The position numbers and the translations under genes are program-made. Of a stretch of DNA of 6,583 nucleotides, positions 1 through 6,480 are shown piece by piece. Under the pieces are notes generated by a model. That model worked only from the letters and a program-made list of their open reading frames with translations. It searched no databases and was not told the DNA's origin. The number at the start of each line of letters is the position of its first letter. Positions within the stretch are counted from its first letter, which is position 1. Source of the stretch: an uncultured Acidimicrobiaceae bacterium (GTDB taxonomy: Bacteria; Actinomycetota; Acidimicrobiia; Acidimicrobiales; MedAcidi-G1); NCBI GenBank assembly GCA_913054115.1, contig CAJXIS010000127.1, positions 1-6,583 of the forward strand. Reading direction: 5' to 3'.

Positions 1-698
1 GGTTCGCCGCCGAGGGGGCGACGATCGTGGCGCAGGACCTCCGGGTCGAGTCGGCCGACGAGACGGTCGCGTTGCTCCCCGACGGCGACCACATGGCTCA
101 GGGTGGCGATGTCGCCGACCCGGATGCCGTCGCCGCTGTGTTCGCGGCGATCGACGAACGCTTCGGGCGACTCGACATCCAGGTCAACAACGCCGGCGTC
201 GATCGGCTGCCGAACGACGGGTTCGACCGGATGCTGGCCGGTGAGGGCGCCCAGATCCTGCTCATGGAGCACCGGGCGTTCACCCGCATGCTCGAAATCC
301 ACGTCGGCGGCACGTTCGCCTGCACGCAGGGGGCCGTGGGGCTCATGCACGACGGCGGCTCGGTCATCACCATGTCGAGCATCGCCGGAATCGCCGGCTG
401 GGGACCCGTGCACTACAGCGCGGCGAAGGGAGCGATCCTCTCCTTCACCCGGGCGGCGGCCCGCGAGCTGGGCGCCATGGGCATCCGCATCAACGCCATC
501 GCCCCGGGCGTGATCGACACGCCGATGACGGCGAAGATCGACGATGCGATGTTGGCGCCGATGATCATGATGACCCCACTGGGTCGCAAGGGCACGGCCG
601 ACGAGATCGCATCGACCGCCCTGTTCCTGGCGTCGGACGACAGTTCCTTCATCACCGGCCAGTCGATCTCACCCAACGGGGGGATCGTCACCGTCTGA
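1..698 (+). CDS. Short-chain dehydrogenase/reductase (SDR), 5' partial
   Basis: NAD(P)-dependent oxidoreductase of the classical SDR fold, probably cytosolic. The substrate cannot be read from sequence. The reading frame is open from base 3 with no stop, and its first residues (FAAEGATIV) match SDR strand 2, so the gene begins outside the window and the GTG at 27 is not its start. About 20-30 residues are missing, including the TGxxxGxG cofactor loop. Counting the first full codon as residue 1, visible features are NNAG at 62-65, catalytic Ser126 (MSSIAG), Tyr138 and Lys142 (YSAAK), the INAIAPGVIDTPM segment after them, and a C-terminal GQSISPNGG stretch, which is the usual SDR ending. The Asn of the N-S-Y-K catalytic tetrad, expected before VGGTF, is His100. 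A stop at 696-698 is followed within 25 bases by the convergent cyclotransferase-like gene. Family assignment is firm; the specific reaction is unknown. Confidence 0.93.
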   Translation, partial: FAAEGATIVAQDLRVESADETVALLPDGDHMAQGGDVADPDAVAAVFAAIDERFGRLDIQVNNAGVDRLPNDGFDRMLAGEGAQILLMEHRAFTRMLEIHVGGTFACTQGAVGLMHDGGSVITMSSIAGIAGWGPVHYSAAKGAILSFTRAAARELGAMGIRINAIAPGVIDTPMTAKIDDAMLAPMIMMTPLGRKGTADEIASTALFLASDDSSFITGQSISPNGGIVTV

Positions 699-700
699 GC

Positions 701-719
701 GGGACCCGGCTGCCGGCCC
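701..719. terminator. Possible bidirectional hairpin between convergent genes
   Basis: The 25-base gap between the SDR stop (698) and the stop of the minus-strand cyclotransferase-like gene (724) holds an imperfect hairpin. CCGG 706-709 pairs with CCGG 713-716 around a CTG loop, and GGG 701-703 pairs with CCC 717-719 across an AC bulge. There is no T-tract on either side. The location between two converging genes suggests a shared terminator, but GC-rich DNA makes such stems easily by chance. Confidence 0.25.
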
Positions 720-723
720 CTCG

Positions 724-1305
724 TCAGGAACGGTCCAGGTCGACGAGGTGGGTCTCGGCCTCGTCGGGTGTGAGCCCCATCTCCGCCATGCCCTCGGCCA
801 GTACCTGACGGTAGGTCAGGCTGGGCGGGCCCGGCGGCGGGGGTGCCGACGAGCCGAACGTGATCGCCGGGTGTCCGTCCATCGGCTCCATGCCGATCAG
901 CAGGTCGATCACGCCGTCGATGACGACGACGGCCTCGCCGGGGCCGGGAGCCTGCTCGGGCAGGGTCGCTGCGTCGGTCGGCATCCGGTTCTCCTGGGCG
1001 ACGATGTCGCGCAGTTGTGCGTAGGCGATCAGCCACGCCCTCCCGACGACGGGTAGGGCGTCGGGAGGCAGGGGCTCGGCCGGGCAGAGGCAGCAACCGC
1101 CGTCCCAGCGGACGGAGTGTCCACCGAAGTGCACGGGGTGGGGAACCACCACCCGCCGGTCGTCGCGGGGAGGGGTCGGGTCGGTGGCCGGCCGGTGGGG
1201 ACCCCAGGGCCGGTCGTCGCCGCAGCCGACGAGATAGGCCATCATCCGGTCGGTCAGCAGGTTCGAGCCGTAGGCGACGTACCAGACGAGGCGGGGGTCG
1301 CTCAC
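724..1305 (-). CDS. Gamma-glutamylcyclotransferase-fold (GGCT-like) protein
   Basis: A 193-residue protein with the GGCT-like fold signature near the N-terminus: YVAYGSNL at residues 9-16, where the YGSNL loop forms the ligand pocket in this family. The later segment GRAWLIAYAQLRDIVAQEN (88-106) resembles the family region that carries the catalytic glutamate (E98 in human GGCT, in an EQEG context), making Glu105 the likely equivalent; this alignment is by eye. Family members cyclise gamma-glutamyl amines or peptides to 5-oxoproline, but many bacterial ones have no tested substrate. A proline-rich stretch, PPPPGPP, sits at 155-161. There is no signal peptide or membrane segment. The GTG start at 1305 overlaps the stop of the upstream FAD oxidoreductase as GTGA (1302-1305), and no separate ribosome-binding site is visible, so translation is probably coupled. 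It is the last gene of the surE operon. Fold is likely; enzymatic role is unproven. Confidence 0.8.
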   Translation of the reverse strand: MSDPRLVWYVAYGSNLLTDRMMAYLVGCGDDRPWGPHRPATDPTPPRDDRRVVVPHPVHFGGHSVRWDGGCCLCPAEPLPPDALPVVGRAWLIAYAQLRDIVAQENRMPTDAATLPEQAPGPGEAVVVIDGVIDLLIGMEPMDGHPAITFGSSAPPPPGPPSLTYRQVLAEGMAEMGLTPDEAETHLVDLDRS

Positions 1306-2573
1306 GGAATCACGAGGAGGGCGTCGGCGGCTGCCCAGCCGCTGGCGACAGCGGCGTCGGCCAGCATCCCCTCGGGTCCCACCCAGTCGCCTGCGACGAG
1401 CACGCCGGGCCGACCGGCGGCTTCGATCCCGGGTCGTCCGGCGAGGCCGCCCTGCGCCGCCAGTGGAATTCCGTGGGCGACGGTCATGGTCTTGAGGAAG
1501 CGGTCGGCCAGCAGCGTGGAGGCCTGGACACCGCAGGTGGCGGCAAGGTCCTCGAGGGTGGCACGGTTCACGTCTGACGGGTCGTCGTCATCGGGGTGCA
1601 GGTATCGGGCTGCGCAGGCGATCGCCTGGTCGCCGGGTGCCAGCCGGGCCGGCGGCCCGTGGACCGAGAAGTAGACGGGCCGGTCGATCCCCAGCACGAA
1701 CCGGTGGTCGGGTGGCCGCTCCAGGGCGAGGTCGAGCACGGCGGCGCGAACCGGCGGGCCGGCGGCTCGGGCCAACCCTGTGGCGCCGGCGAGCCGCTCG
1801 GCCGTCTCGGGACCCCCTGTGGCCACGATGGCGGTCCGGGCCGAGAGGTCCTCGGTCGCCGTCCGGATGGTGAGGTGGGGGGCGTCGCCGAGCACACCGG
1901 TGACCGACCCGTTGTGCCGGAACACGACCCCGGCGGCCTCGGCCCTGGCAGTGAGCGCATCGACGAGTTCCTGCCAGCCTCCGTGGAGGTACAGCACGCC
2001 GTCGCTGAGCGCCATCGAGAGCTGGCGGATGGCAGCACCGGCGCTGAACATCTCGGGGCAGTCGGCGTAGGTGGCCAGGCGGATGAGGGCGGCCAAAAGG
2101 TCATGGACGGCAGGGCGGGCGGTGACCGAGTCGAGCCAGTCGGCCACGGTGACCTCGTCGAGCGGGACCGGGTCGATGCGGGGGAGTCGGGCCAGCAGGG
2201 CGCCGACCGCCAGCTTCTCGACCGGCGACAGGAGCGACGTGCGCAACAGGGACACCGGCCCGGCGGGGAGCAGGTGGAGCCGGTCGTCGTAGAGGCCTCG
2301 GGTGCCCCTGGTCGGGGGCGCCTCGCCTTCGACCGGGATACCGAGTTTCCGAAACGCCCGGCGGGCATGGCCGTCGACGTAGAGGGCGTGTGGGCCCTGG
2401 TTCACGAGGTGGTCGCCGAGCAGCGATGTGCGGGCCCGACCACCGGGTGCCCCGAGACCGTCCAGTACGACGACCGACCGTCTGGCATCGGCCAGTCGGT
2501 TGGCGGCGGTCAGCCCGGCCAGGCCGGCCCCGATCACCGCAGTGTCGAAGGTGTGATTGCTTGGCGTGTCCAC
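1302..2573 (-). CDS. FAD-dependent oxidoreductase, amine oxidase/phytoene desaturase-like
   Basis: Flavoenzyme of about 423 residues. The N-terminus is a dinucleotide-binding fold: AVIGAGLAGL with GAGLAG at residues 15-20, an acidic Asp38 ending strand 2 (VVVLDG), then the GGRART motif at 44-49 typical of amine oxidases, protoporphyrinogen oxidase and carotenoid desaturases. The middle has YLHGGWQELVDAL, a segment common in phytoene-desaturase-like proteins. The C-terminus closes the FAD site with AGDWVG (394-399) and LADAAVASG (404-412). The substrate is not identifiable; no carotenoid, haem or quinone genes are adjacent. I chose GTG 2573 because GAGG lies 5 bases upstream. An in-frame ATG at 2621, 29 bases after surE, would add 16 residues of low-complexity look and has only a weak GGGA site. 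The frame stays open further upstream to 3248, but that part is antiphase to surE and is not coding. It overlaps the next gene by 4 bases. Confidence 0.88.
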   Translation of the reverse strand: MDTPSNHTFDTAVIGAGLAGLTAANRLADARRSVVVLDGLGAPGGRARTSLLGDHLVNQGPHALYVDGHARRAFRKLGIPVEGEAPPTRGTRGLYDDRLHLLPAGPVSLLRTSLLSPVEKLAVGALLARLPRIDPVPLDEVTVADWLDSVTARPAVHDLLAALIRLATYADCPEMFSAGAAIRQLSMALSDGVLYLHGGWQELVDALTARAEAAGVVFRHNGSVTGVLGDAPHLTIRTATEDLSARTAIVATGGPETAERLAGATGLARAAGPPVRAAVLDLALERPPDHRFVLGIDRPVYFSVHGPPARLAPGDQAIACAARYLHPDDDDPSDVNRATLEDLAATCGVQASTLLADRFLKTMTVAHGIPLAAQGGLAGRPGIEAAGRPGVLVAGDWVGPEGMLADAAVASGWAAADALLVIP

Positions 2574-2576
2574 GGT

Positions 2577-2582
2577 CCCCTC
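2577..2582 (-). promoter_or_regulatory. Ribosome-binding site supporting GTG 2573 start
   Basis: On the minus strand this reads GAGGGG. Its GAGG core lies 5 bases before the GTG at 2573, an ideal Shine-Dalgarno distance. It is the best site near either candidate start of the FAD oxidoreductase and is the main reason for preferring the shorter protein. If ATG 2621 is the true start, this motif is simply coding sequence. Confidence 0.45.
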
Positions 2583-2650
2583 GTCGGTCTCGGGTGTCTG
2601 GTGAGGCCCAGAGTCTGGCATTCCGGTCGTCCCGGGTGGGGATCGAACGA

Positions 2651-3472
2651 TCAGGGGAACAGGCCGTCGAGCGCGGACGCCACGGAGACGTCGGCTGGGG
2701 CATCGGACCCGCTGAGGTGGCCGAGCCAGGTGAGGCTGACCCAGCCGTCCATGACGGCGCCGCCGTCGGTGTCGGGGTCGAGGGGCAACGCCTCGCCCCA
2801 GTCCATCCGGACCCGGTAGGAGCCCTCGTGGCCCTGCTTGGGCTCGAGGCCGGCGGTGCTCAGCGAGCGGGGCGGGTGTGCTCCGACGGGTGTCTCCTTC
2901 CAGCCCCGCATCTGGTCGATCGGCAGGTTGGGCACGTTCAGGTTGAGGACCGACGGCTGGGCCGGCGGGTCGGTGACGATCGCCCCGACCGCCACGGCGG
3001 CGATCTCGGCGGCGCTGTCCCAGCGCTGGTCCGCGAGCGTTTCCTCTCCGCCCTGGCCTTCGATGCCCCAGCCCGTGACGGCCTGGCTGACCGCCACGCC
3101 GGTGATGCCGCCGTTGCGTGCGGTCAGGGCCGCCCCGACCGTTCCCGAGTGATAGACGGAGCGTCCGACGTTGCTGCCGGGGTTGATGCCGGCGACGACG
3201 AGGTCGAACGGGTCGCCGAAGAGTCCGATCCGGCTGTAGATGACGCACAGGCCGGGCGGTCCGCTGACCGACCAGGCTCTGTCGATGCCGTCGATCCGGG
3301 CCTCGTGGACCTCGGGGCGGATCAGGTGCAGCGCACCGAGCGAGGCGCCGGCGCCCGAGTACTCCTGGTCGGGGGCCACCACGGTGACGTCGCCGAGGGG
3401 CCGCATCGCACGGGCGAGGACGTGCAGGCCGACCGAGTCGATGCCGTCGTCGTTGGTGACCAGTATTCGCAT
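2651..3472 (-). CDS. surE: 5'-nucleotidase SurE
   Basis: Metal-dependent 5'/3'-nucleotidase (nucleoside monophosphate phosphatase) of 273 residues, near the usual 245-270. The defining SurE residues are all present: MRILVTNDDG start with metal ligands Asp8 and Asp9, Ser39 in the EYSGAG loop, and AGINPGSNVG at 94-103, where Asn97 is the equivalent of the fourth metal ligand. YHSGTVGAA at 107-115 completes the active-site loop. The protein is cytosolic, with no signal sequence. The ATG at 3472 is certain because the first strand of the SurE fold starts there. No Shine-Dalgarno sequence precedes it; instead a TACGTT box ends 7 bases upstream, suggesting a leaderless mRNA. It is the first gene of a minus-strand cluster with the FAD oxidoreductase and GGCT-like genes. 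In enterobacteria surE lies beside pcm and nlpD/rpoS, neither of which is seen here. Confidence 0.96.
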   Translation of the reverse strand: MRILVTNDDGIDSVGLHVLARAMRPLGDVTVVAPDQEYSGAGASLGALHLIRPEVHEARIDGIDRAWSVSGPPGLCVIYSRIGLFGDPFDLVVAGINPGSNVGRSVYHSGTVGAALTARNGGITGVAVSQAVTGWGIEGQGGEETLADQRWDSAAEIAAVAVGAIVTDPPAQPSVLNLNVPNLPIDQMRGWKETPVGAHPPRSLSTAGLEPKQGHEGSYRVRMDWGEALPLDPDTDGGAVMDGWVSLTWLGHLSGSDAPADVSVASALDGLFP

Positions 3473-3479
3473 GCCGGCG

Positions 3480-3485
3480 AACGTA
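3480..3485 (-). promoter_or_regulatory. Candidate -10 box of leaderless surE promoter
   Basis: The minus strand reads TACGTT, matching the actinobacterial -10 pattern TANNNT, followed by exactly 7 bases and the surE ATG. That spacing puts transcription start at or next to the A of the ATG, as in leaderless actinobacterial mRNAs. No Shine-Dalgarno-like sequence competes with this reading, and no clear -35 was found. It would drive surE and probably the two genes behind it. Confidence 0.5.
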
Positions 3486-3494
3486 CCGGGGGTG

Positions 3495-3510
3495 TGGGGC
3501 CGACGCCCCA
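3495..3510 (-). terminator. Candidate terminator hairpin after the ABC-F gene
   Basis: Perfect 6-bp inverted repeat TGGGGC (3495-3500) and GCCCCA (3505-3510) around a four-base loop. It lies in the 60-base gap after the ABC-F stop (3533) and just upstream of the surE promoter box. No U-tract follows on the minus strand, so this would be an actinobacterial I-shaped terminator at best. It could also be a protein-binding palindrome for surE. Confidence 0.35.
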
Positions 3511-3532
3511 GCGGCCAGCGGGAGCGCTCAGG

Positions 3533-5443
3533 TCAGGTGCCCAGGCGTGCGCTGAGCGTCTCCCACTCGGACATCAGGGCGGCGGCGCGGTCGCGGGCGA
3601 CATCGTGTGCGGCGACCGCGGAGTTGACGGCCTCCTGGTCGGAGTAGAGGTCGGGGTCGGCGAGCACCGCCTGGGTGGCGAGCACCTCGGCTTCTGCCTC
3701 CTCCCATGCCTTCTCAGCGCGCTCGAGACGCTTGCGGAGCGCATGGTCCGGGTCCCTCGTCTTCGGAGCCTTCTTCGACTTCGGTTGGGGCGCCTGTCGT
3801 TCGGGCTTCGGCGCAGGCTTGGGCTTCGGGGCCGCCTGGGTCGGATAGAGCACCTGGTCGGGGACGCCCTCGTGGAGCACGGCCCGGCCGTCCCGGACCT
3901 CGACGAGGGCGTCGGCCACCGAACGGATGAGGTGCCGGTCGTGGGTGATGAGCACGACGGTGCCGGGATAGGCGAGGAGCGCATCCTCGAGCACGTCGCA
4001 GCTGGGGAGGTCGAGGTGGTTGGTCGGCTCATCGAGCACCAGCAGGTTCACCGGCACGGCAAGCGCCTTGGCGAGGGCGAGGCGGGTCTGCTCGCCACCC
4101 GAGAGGTCGCCCACCAGGCGGTCGACGGCATCGCCGCGGAACCCGAACGACGCCAGGTAGGTGCGCAGGTTGCGGTTGCCCTGTTCGACGCCGGGGACCG
4201 TCCGTGCCTCCTCGAGAACCGTGCGGCGGTCGTCGAGGACCTCTGCCTGCAGTTGGTCGAAGGTGGACAGGTCGACGTTGGTCCCGAGGGTGACCCGACC
4301 TGCGAGCGGCGTCAACCGGTCGGTCATGAGCTTCACGAGCGTGGTCTTGCCGGCGCCGTTGGGTCCCACGAGGGCGACGGTGCGTCCCCTTTCGATGGTG
4401 AACGTGACGTCGGTGAGCACGATCTCGCCGTCGCCGTCGTCGTAGCCGGCGGTCACGCCGTCGAACTCGGCGACCACCCGCGACGAACGTCGGGGTGCCG
4501 GGAAGCCGAAGCGGGTCCTCGCGTCGGCGGGTTCGTCGATGACGATGCGGTCGAGCTTCTCGAGGGCCTTCACACGGCTCTGCACCTGGCGGGACTTGGT
4601 GGCCTTGTAGCGGAAGCGTTCGATGAAGCGCTCGGTGTGGGCGACGCGGCGGGACTGCTGGGCGGCGGCGGCCCGCTGGGCGGCCAGCCTTTCCTCGCGC
4701 GCCAGCACGAACTCGGCGAAGCCCCCGACGTACTCGGTGATCCGGTTGCCGGACAACTCGAGGATGCGGTTGGCGACGGCGTCGATGAAGTCGCGGTCGT
4801 GGCTGACGAACAGCAGGCCCCTGGGCCAGGCCGCGAGCTGCTGCTCGAGCCAGGCCACGGAGTCGACGTCGAGGTGGTTGGTCGGTTCGTCCATGACCAG
4901 CAGGTCGGGGGCGGACAGCAGCAGGCGGGCCAGCGCCACCCGCATGCGCCAGCCGCCGGACATCTCGCCCATGGGCCGGCCGTGGTCGGCGGGGTCGAAA
5001 CCCAGGCCGGACAGGATGCGGTGGGCCTCGGCCTCGACGGCATAGCCGCCGAGTTGTTCGAATCGGGACTGGGCCTCGCCGTAGGCGGCCAGCAGGCGTG
5101 CCGTCTCTGCGCCCGATGCCTCGGCCAGCCGGTGGCCGAGTGCCTCGATCTCGTGGGCGAGCCCGGTCACCGCCTCGGCGCCCAGCATCACCTGCTGGAA
5201 GACCGTGCGACCGGTCTCGGTGGGCAGTTCCTGGGGCAGGTAGCCGATGCGCAGGTCCTTGGGGCGGTGGACGGCGCCGCTGTCCGGCTCCTGGAGGCCG
5301 ACCAGCACCTCGATCAGCGTGGTCTTGCCGGTGCCGTTGCCGCCGACGAGGGCGATCCGGCGGCCGTCGCCGAGCCTGAGGGAGACATCCTCGAAGAGGG
5401 TGCGGGGCCCGAACGAGCGGGAGAGGCCGGAGGCGGTCAGCAC
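3533..5443 (-). CDS. ABC-F family ATPase (Uup/EttA-type, ribosome-associated)
   Basis: Soluble protein of 636 residues with two ABC ATPase domains and no membrane segments. Domain 1 has Walker A GGNGTGKT (34-41), signature MSGGW (161-165), Walker B with DEPTNHLD (185-192) and switch SHD (214-216). Domain 2 has GPNGAGKT (360-367), LSGGEQ (447-452), DEPTNHLD (471-478) and THD (500-502). A basic, charged linker of about 240-315 fits the P-site tRNA-interaction motif of ABC-F proteins, which bind the ribosomal E site and relieve stalled translation or protect from antibiotics. After residue 535 comes a Pro/Lys-rich stretch, then a predicted coiled coil (about 566-632) like the Uup C-terminal domain. 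The two Walker B sites share an identical 17-base DNA stretch (4011-4027 and 4869-4885). The GTG start follows a TACCCT box by 6 bases, without Shine-Dalgarno. Subtype and any resistance role cannot be decided here. Confidence 0.95.
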   Translation of the reverse strand: MLTASGLSRSFGPRTLFEDVSLRLGDGRRIALVGGNGTGKTTLIEVLVGLQEPDSGAVHRPKDLRIGYLPQELPTETGRTVFQQVMLGAEAVTGLAHEIEALGHRLAEASGAETARLLAAYGEAQSRFEQLGGYAVEAEAHRILSGLGFDPADHGRPMGEMSGGWRMRVALARLLLSAPDLLVMDEPTNHLDVDSVAWLEQQLAAWPRGLLFVSHDRDFIDAVANRILELSGNRITEYVGGFAEFVLAREERLAAQRAAAAQQSRRVAHTERFIERFRYKATKSRQVQSRVKALEKLDRIVIDEPADARTRFGFPAPRRSSRVVAEFDGVTAGYDDGDGEIVLTDVTFTIERGRTVALVGPNGAGKTTLVKLMTDRLTPLAGRVTLGTNVDLSTFDQLQAEVLDDRRTVLEEARTVPGVEQGNRNLRTYLASFGFRGDAVDRLVGDLSGGEQTRLALAKALAVPVNLLVLDEPTNHLDLPSCDVLEDALLAYPGTVVLITHDRHLIRSVADALVEVRDGRAVLHEGVPDQVLYPTQAAPKPKPAPKPERQAPQPKSKKAPKTRDPDHALRKRLERAEKAWEEAEAEVLATQAVLADPDLYSDQEAVNSAVAAHDVARDRAAALMSEWETLSARLGT

Positions 5444-5449
5444 GGGGCG

Positions 5450-5455
5450 AGGGTA
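5450..5455 (-). promoter_or_regulatory. Candidate -10 box of leaderless ABC-F promoter
   Basis: The minus strand reads TACCCT (TANNNT pattern), then six bases CGCCCC, then the GTG start at 5443. No Shine-Dalgarno sequence is present. The distance fits a transcript beginning at the GTG itself. It suggests the ABC-F gene has its own promoter even though the synthase III gene ends only 49 bases upstream. No -35 consensus was found. Confidence 0.45.
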
Positions 5456-5460
5456 GCCAG

Positions 5461-5481
5461 CACCCGGTGGGGCACCGGGTG
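5461..5481 (-). terminator. Perfect 9-bp hairpin between synthase III and ABC-F genes
   Basis: CACCCGGTG (5461-5469) and CACCGGGTG (5473-5481) form a perfect inverted repeat with a three-base loop. It starts 11 bases after the fabH-like stop (5493) on the minus strand, the expected place for a terminator, but has no U-tract. It also occupies the -35 and spacer region relative to the TACCCT box of the ABC-F gene, so it could instead be an operator. Both uses are inference. Confidence 0.45.
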
Positions 5482-5492
5482 GAAGGCGCTTG

Positions 5493-6428
5493 TCAGCGGG
5501 CTGGTGGGTCCCAGCGGATGACCGCTGCGGCCGATGTCATGCCGGCGCCGAAGCCGACGAGCAGCAGCAGGTCGCCGTGCTGGACCCGTCCGGCGTCGAT
5601 GGCGTCGACCATCGCCAACGGGATCGAGGCGGCCGAGGTGTTGCCCGTGCGGTGCAGCACCATGGCGGTCCGGTCCATGGGCAGGCCGAGGCGCTTGATG
5701 GCGGCCTCGATGATGCGGACGTTGGCCTGATGGGGGATGACGAGTGCGATGTCGTCGGTGGTGACGCCGGCCCGGTCCATCGACTTCCTGGCGGCGCTCT
5801 CCATGGCGAGCACGGCCTTGCGGAAGACCTCCTGGCCGTTCATGACGATGTTGCCGCCGTGGTCGCAGTAGAGGATCCCGGCTGTCGATCCGTCGGACAT
5901 GAGGTCCCAGCCCAGCAGTGTGGGCTCGTCGGCGCTGCGTTCGATGACGACGGCTCCGGCTCCGTCGCCGAACAGCACGCACGTGCCGCGGTCCTCCCAG
6001 TCGACGATTCCCGAGAGGGCATCGGCACCGATCAGCAGCACCCGGTCGAGGCCGCCCTCGATGTACTGCATGGCGGTGACGAGCCCGTAGACGAAGCCCG
6101 AGCAGACGGCGTTGAGGTCCATGGCGCCGCAGGTCAGGCCCAGGCTGTGCTGGACGACCGAGGCGCTGGCGGGGAACCGCTGGTCGGAGGTCGTGGTGGC
6201 CAGCAGCAGCAGGTCGATGTCCTCGGGGGCGACGCCTGCCATCGCCAAGGCGGACTTTCCGGCCTCGGTGGACATCGTCGTGACGATGCCGCCGACGTGG
6301 CGGGAGCTGATCCCGGTGCGCTCGCGGATCCACTCATCGGTGGTGTCGACGATCCCGGCCAGCTCGTCGTTGGTGAGCACCTTCTCGGGGAGGTGGGTGG
6401 CCCACCCGGTGATCCGGCCGTGCGGCAT
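5493..6428 (-). CDS. fabH: Beta-ketoacyl-ACP synthase III (KAS III)
   Basis: Condenses acyl-CoA with malonyl-ACP to start fatty-acid synthesis (FabH-type); cytosolic, 311 residues, close to the family norm of about 315. The thiolase-fold Cys-His-Asn triad is visible: Cys109 (NAVCSGF), His233 (IPHQAN) and Asn263 (TGNTSAAS). Also present are the N-terminal TDEWIRERTGI (30-40), the glycine-rich FGDGAGAVV region, and the closing GFGAGMTSA (292-300). ATG 6428 was chosen because GGAG lies 9 bases upstream and KAS III proteins begin just before this GRITGWATHLPE strand. An in-frame GTG at 6482 would add 18 unrelated residues and covers a likely -10 box and a palindrome. No acpP, fabD or fabF lies beside it, so a secondary role in branched-chain or specialised acyl synthesis is possible. 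The enzyme class is firm; the symbol is less so. Confidence 0.93.
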   Translation of the reverse strand: MPHGRITGWATHLPEKVLTNDELAGIVDTTDEWIRERTGISSRHVGGIVTTMSTEAGKSALAMAGVAPEDIDLLLLATTTSDQRFPASASVVQHSLGLTCGAMDLNAVCSGFVYGLVTAMQYIEGGLDRVLLIGADALSGIVDWEDRGTCVLFGDGAGAVVIERSADEPTLLGWDLMSDGSTAGILYCDHGGNIVMNGQEVFRKAVLAMESAARKSMDRAGVTTDDIALVIPHQANVRIIEAAIKRLGLPMDRTAMVLHRTGNTSAASIPLAMVDAIDAGRVQHGDLLLLVGFGAGMTSAAAVIRWDPPAR

Positions 6429-6437
6429 GTGGAGGTG

Positions 6438-6441
6438 CTCC
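6438..6441 (-). promoter_or_regulatory. Ribosome-binding site deciding the fabH start
   Basis: GGAG on the minus strand, 9 bases before ATG 6428. It is the only good Shine-Dalgarno sequence near the possible starts. It can pair with CTCC (6431-6434) across a three-base loop, which could weakly mask the site, though a 4-bp stem is small and may mean nothing. Confidence 0.5.
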
Positions 6442-6454
6442 GTGGTCGAAGGCA

Positions 6455-6471
6455 CCGATCCGGCGGATCGG
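6455..6471. promoter_or_regulatory. 17-bp palindrome upstream of fabH, candidate operator
   Basis: CCGATCCG (6455-6462), one central base, then CGGATCGG (6464-6471): a perfect inverted repeat. It ends 26 bases before ATG 6428 and lies between the proposed -10 box (6481-6486) and the ribosome-binding site, where a bound repressor would block transcription. Size and symmetry fit a dimeric regulator of the TetR or similar type, but no regulator gene is in the window. It could also fold as an RNA hairpin only with a distorted loop, which favours a DNA role. Confidence 0.4.
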
Positions 6472-6480
6472 CCCTGCGAC

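Noticed and set aside
1596..2819. Open + strand frame of 407 codons opposite the FAD oxidoreductase
   Set aside because: Antisense to a gene with clear FAD motifs at both ends; composition is biased, with no domain seen.
2622..3248. Upstream extension of the FAD oxidoreductase frame
   Set aside because: It overlaps surE in another frame on the same strand and translates to Arg/Pro-rich sequence. SurE motifs through this region show which frame is coding, so this is not a fusion protein.
4011..4885. Identical 17-base direct repeats at 4011-4027 and 4869-4885
   Set aside because: Both encode the conserved Walker B PTNHLD of the duplicated ATPase domains, so this is ancestral domain duplication and not a mobile or regulatory repeat.
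2390..5521. Open + strand frame of 1043 codons opposite surE and the ABC-F gene
   Set aside because: It lies antisense to two genes with intact catalytic motifs. Its translation is low-complexity Gly/Val/Asp/Arg-rich with no recognisable domain. Long antisense open frames are expected in GC-rich genes because stop codons are rare there.
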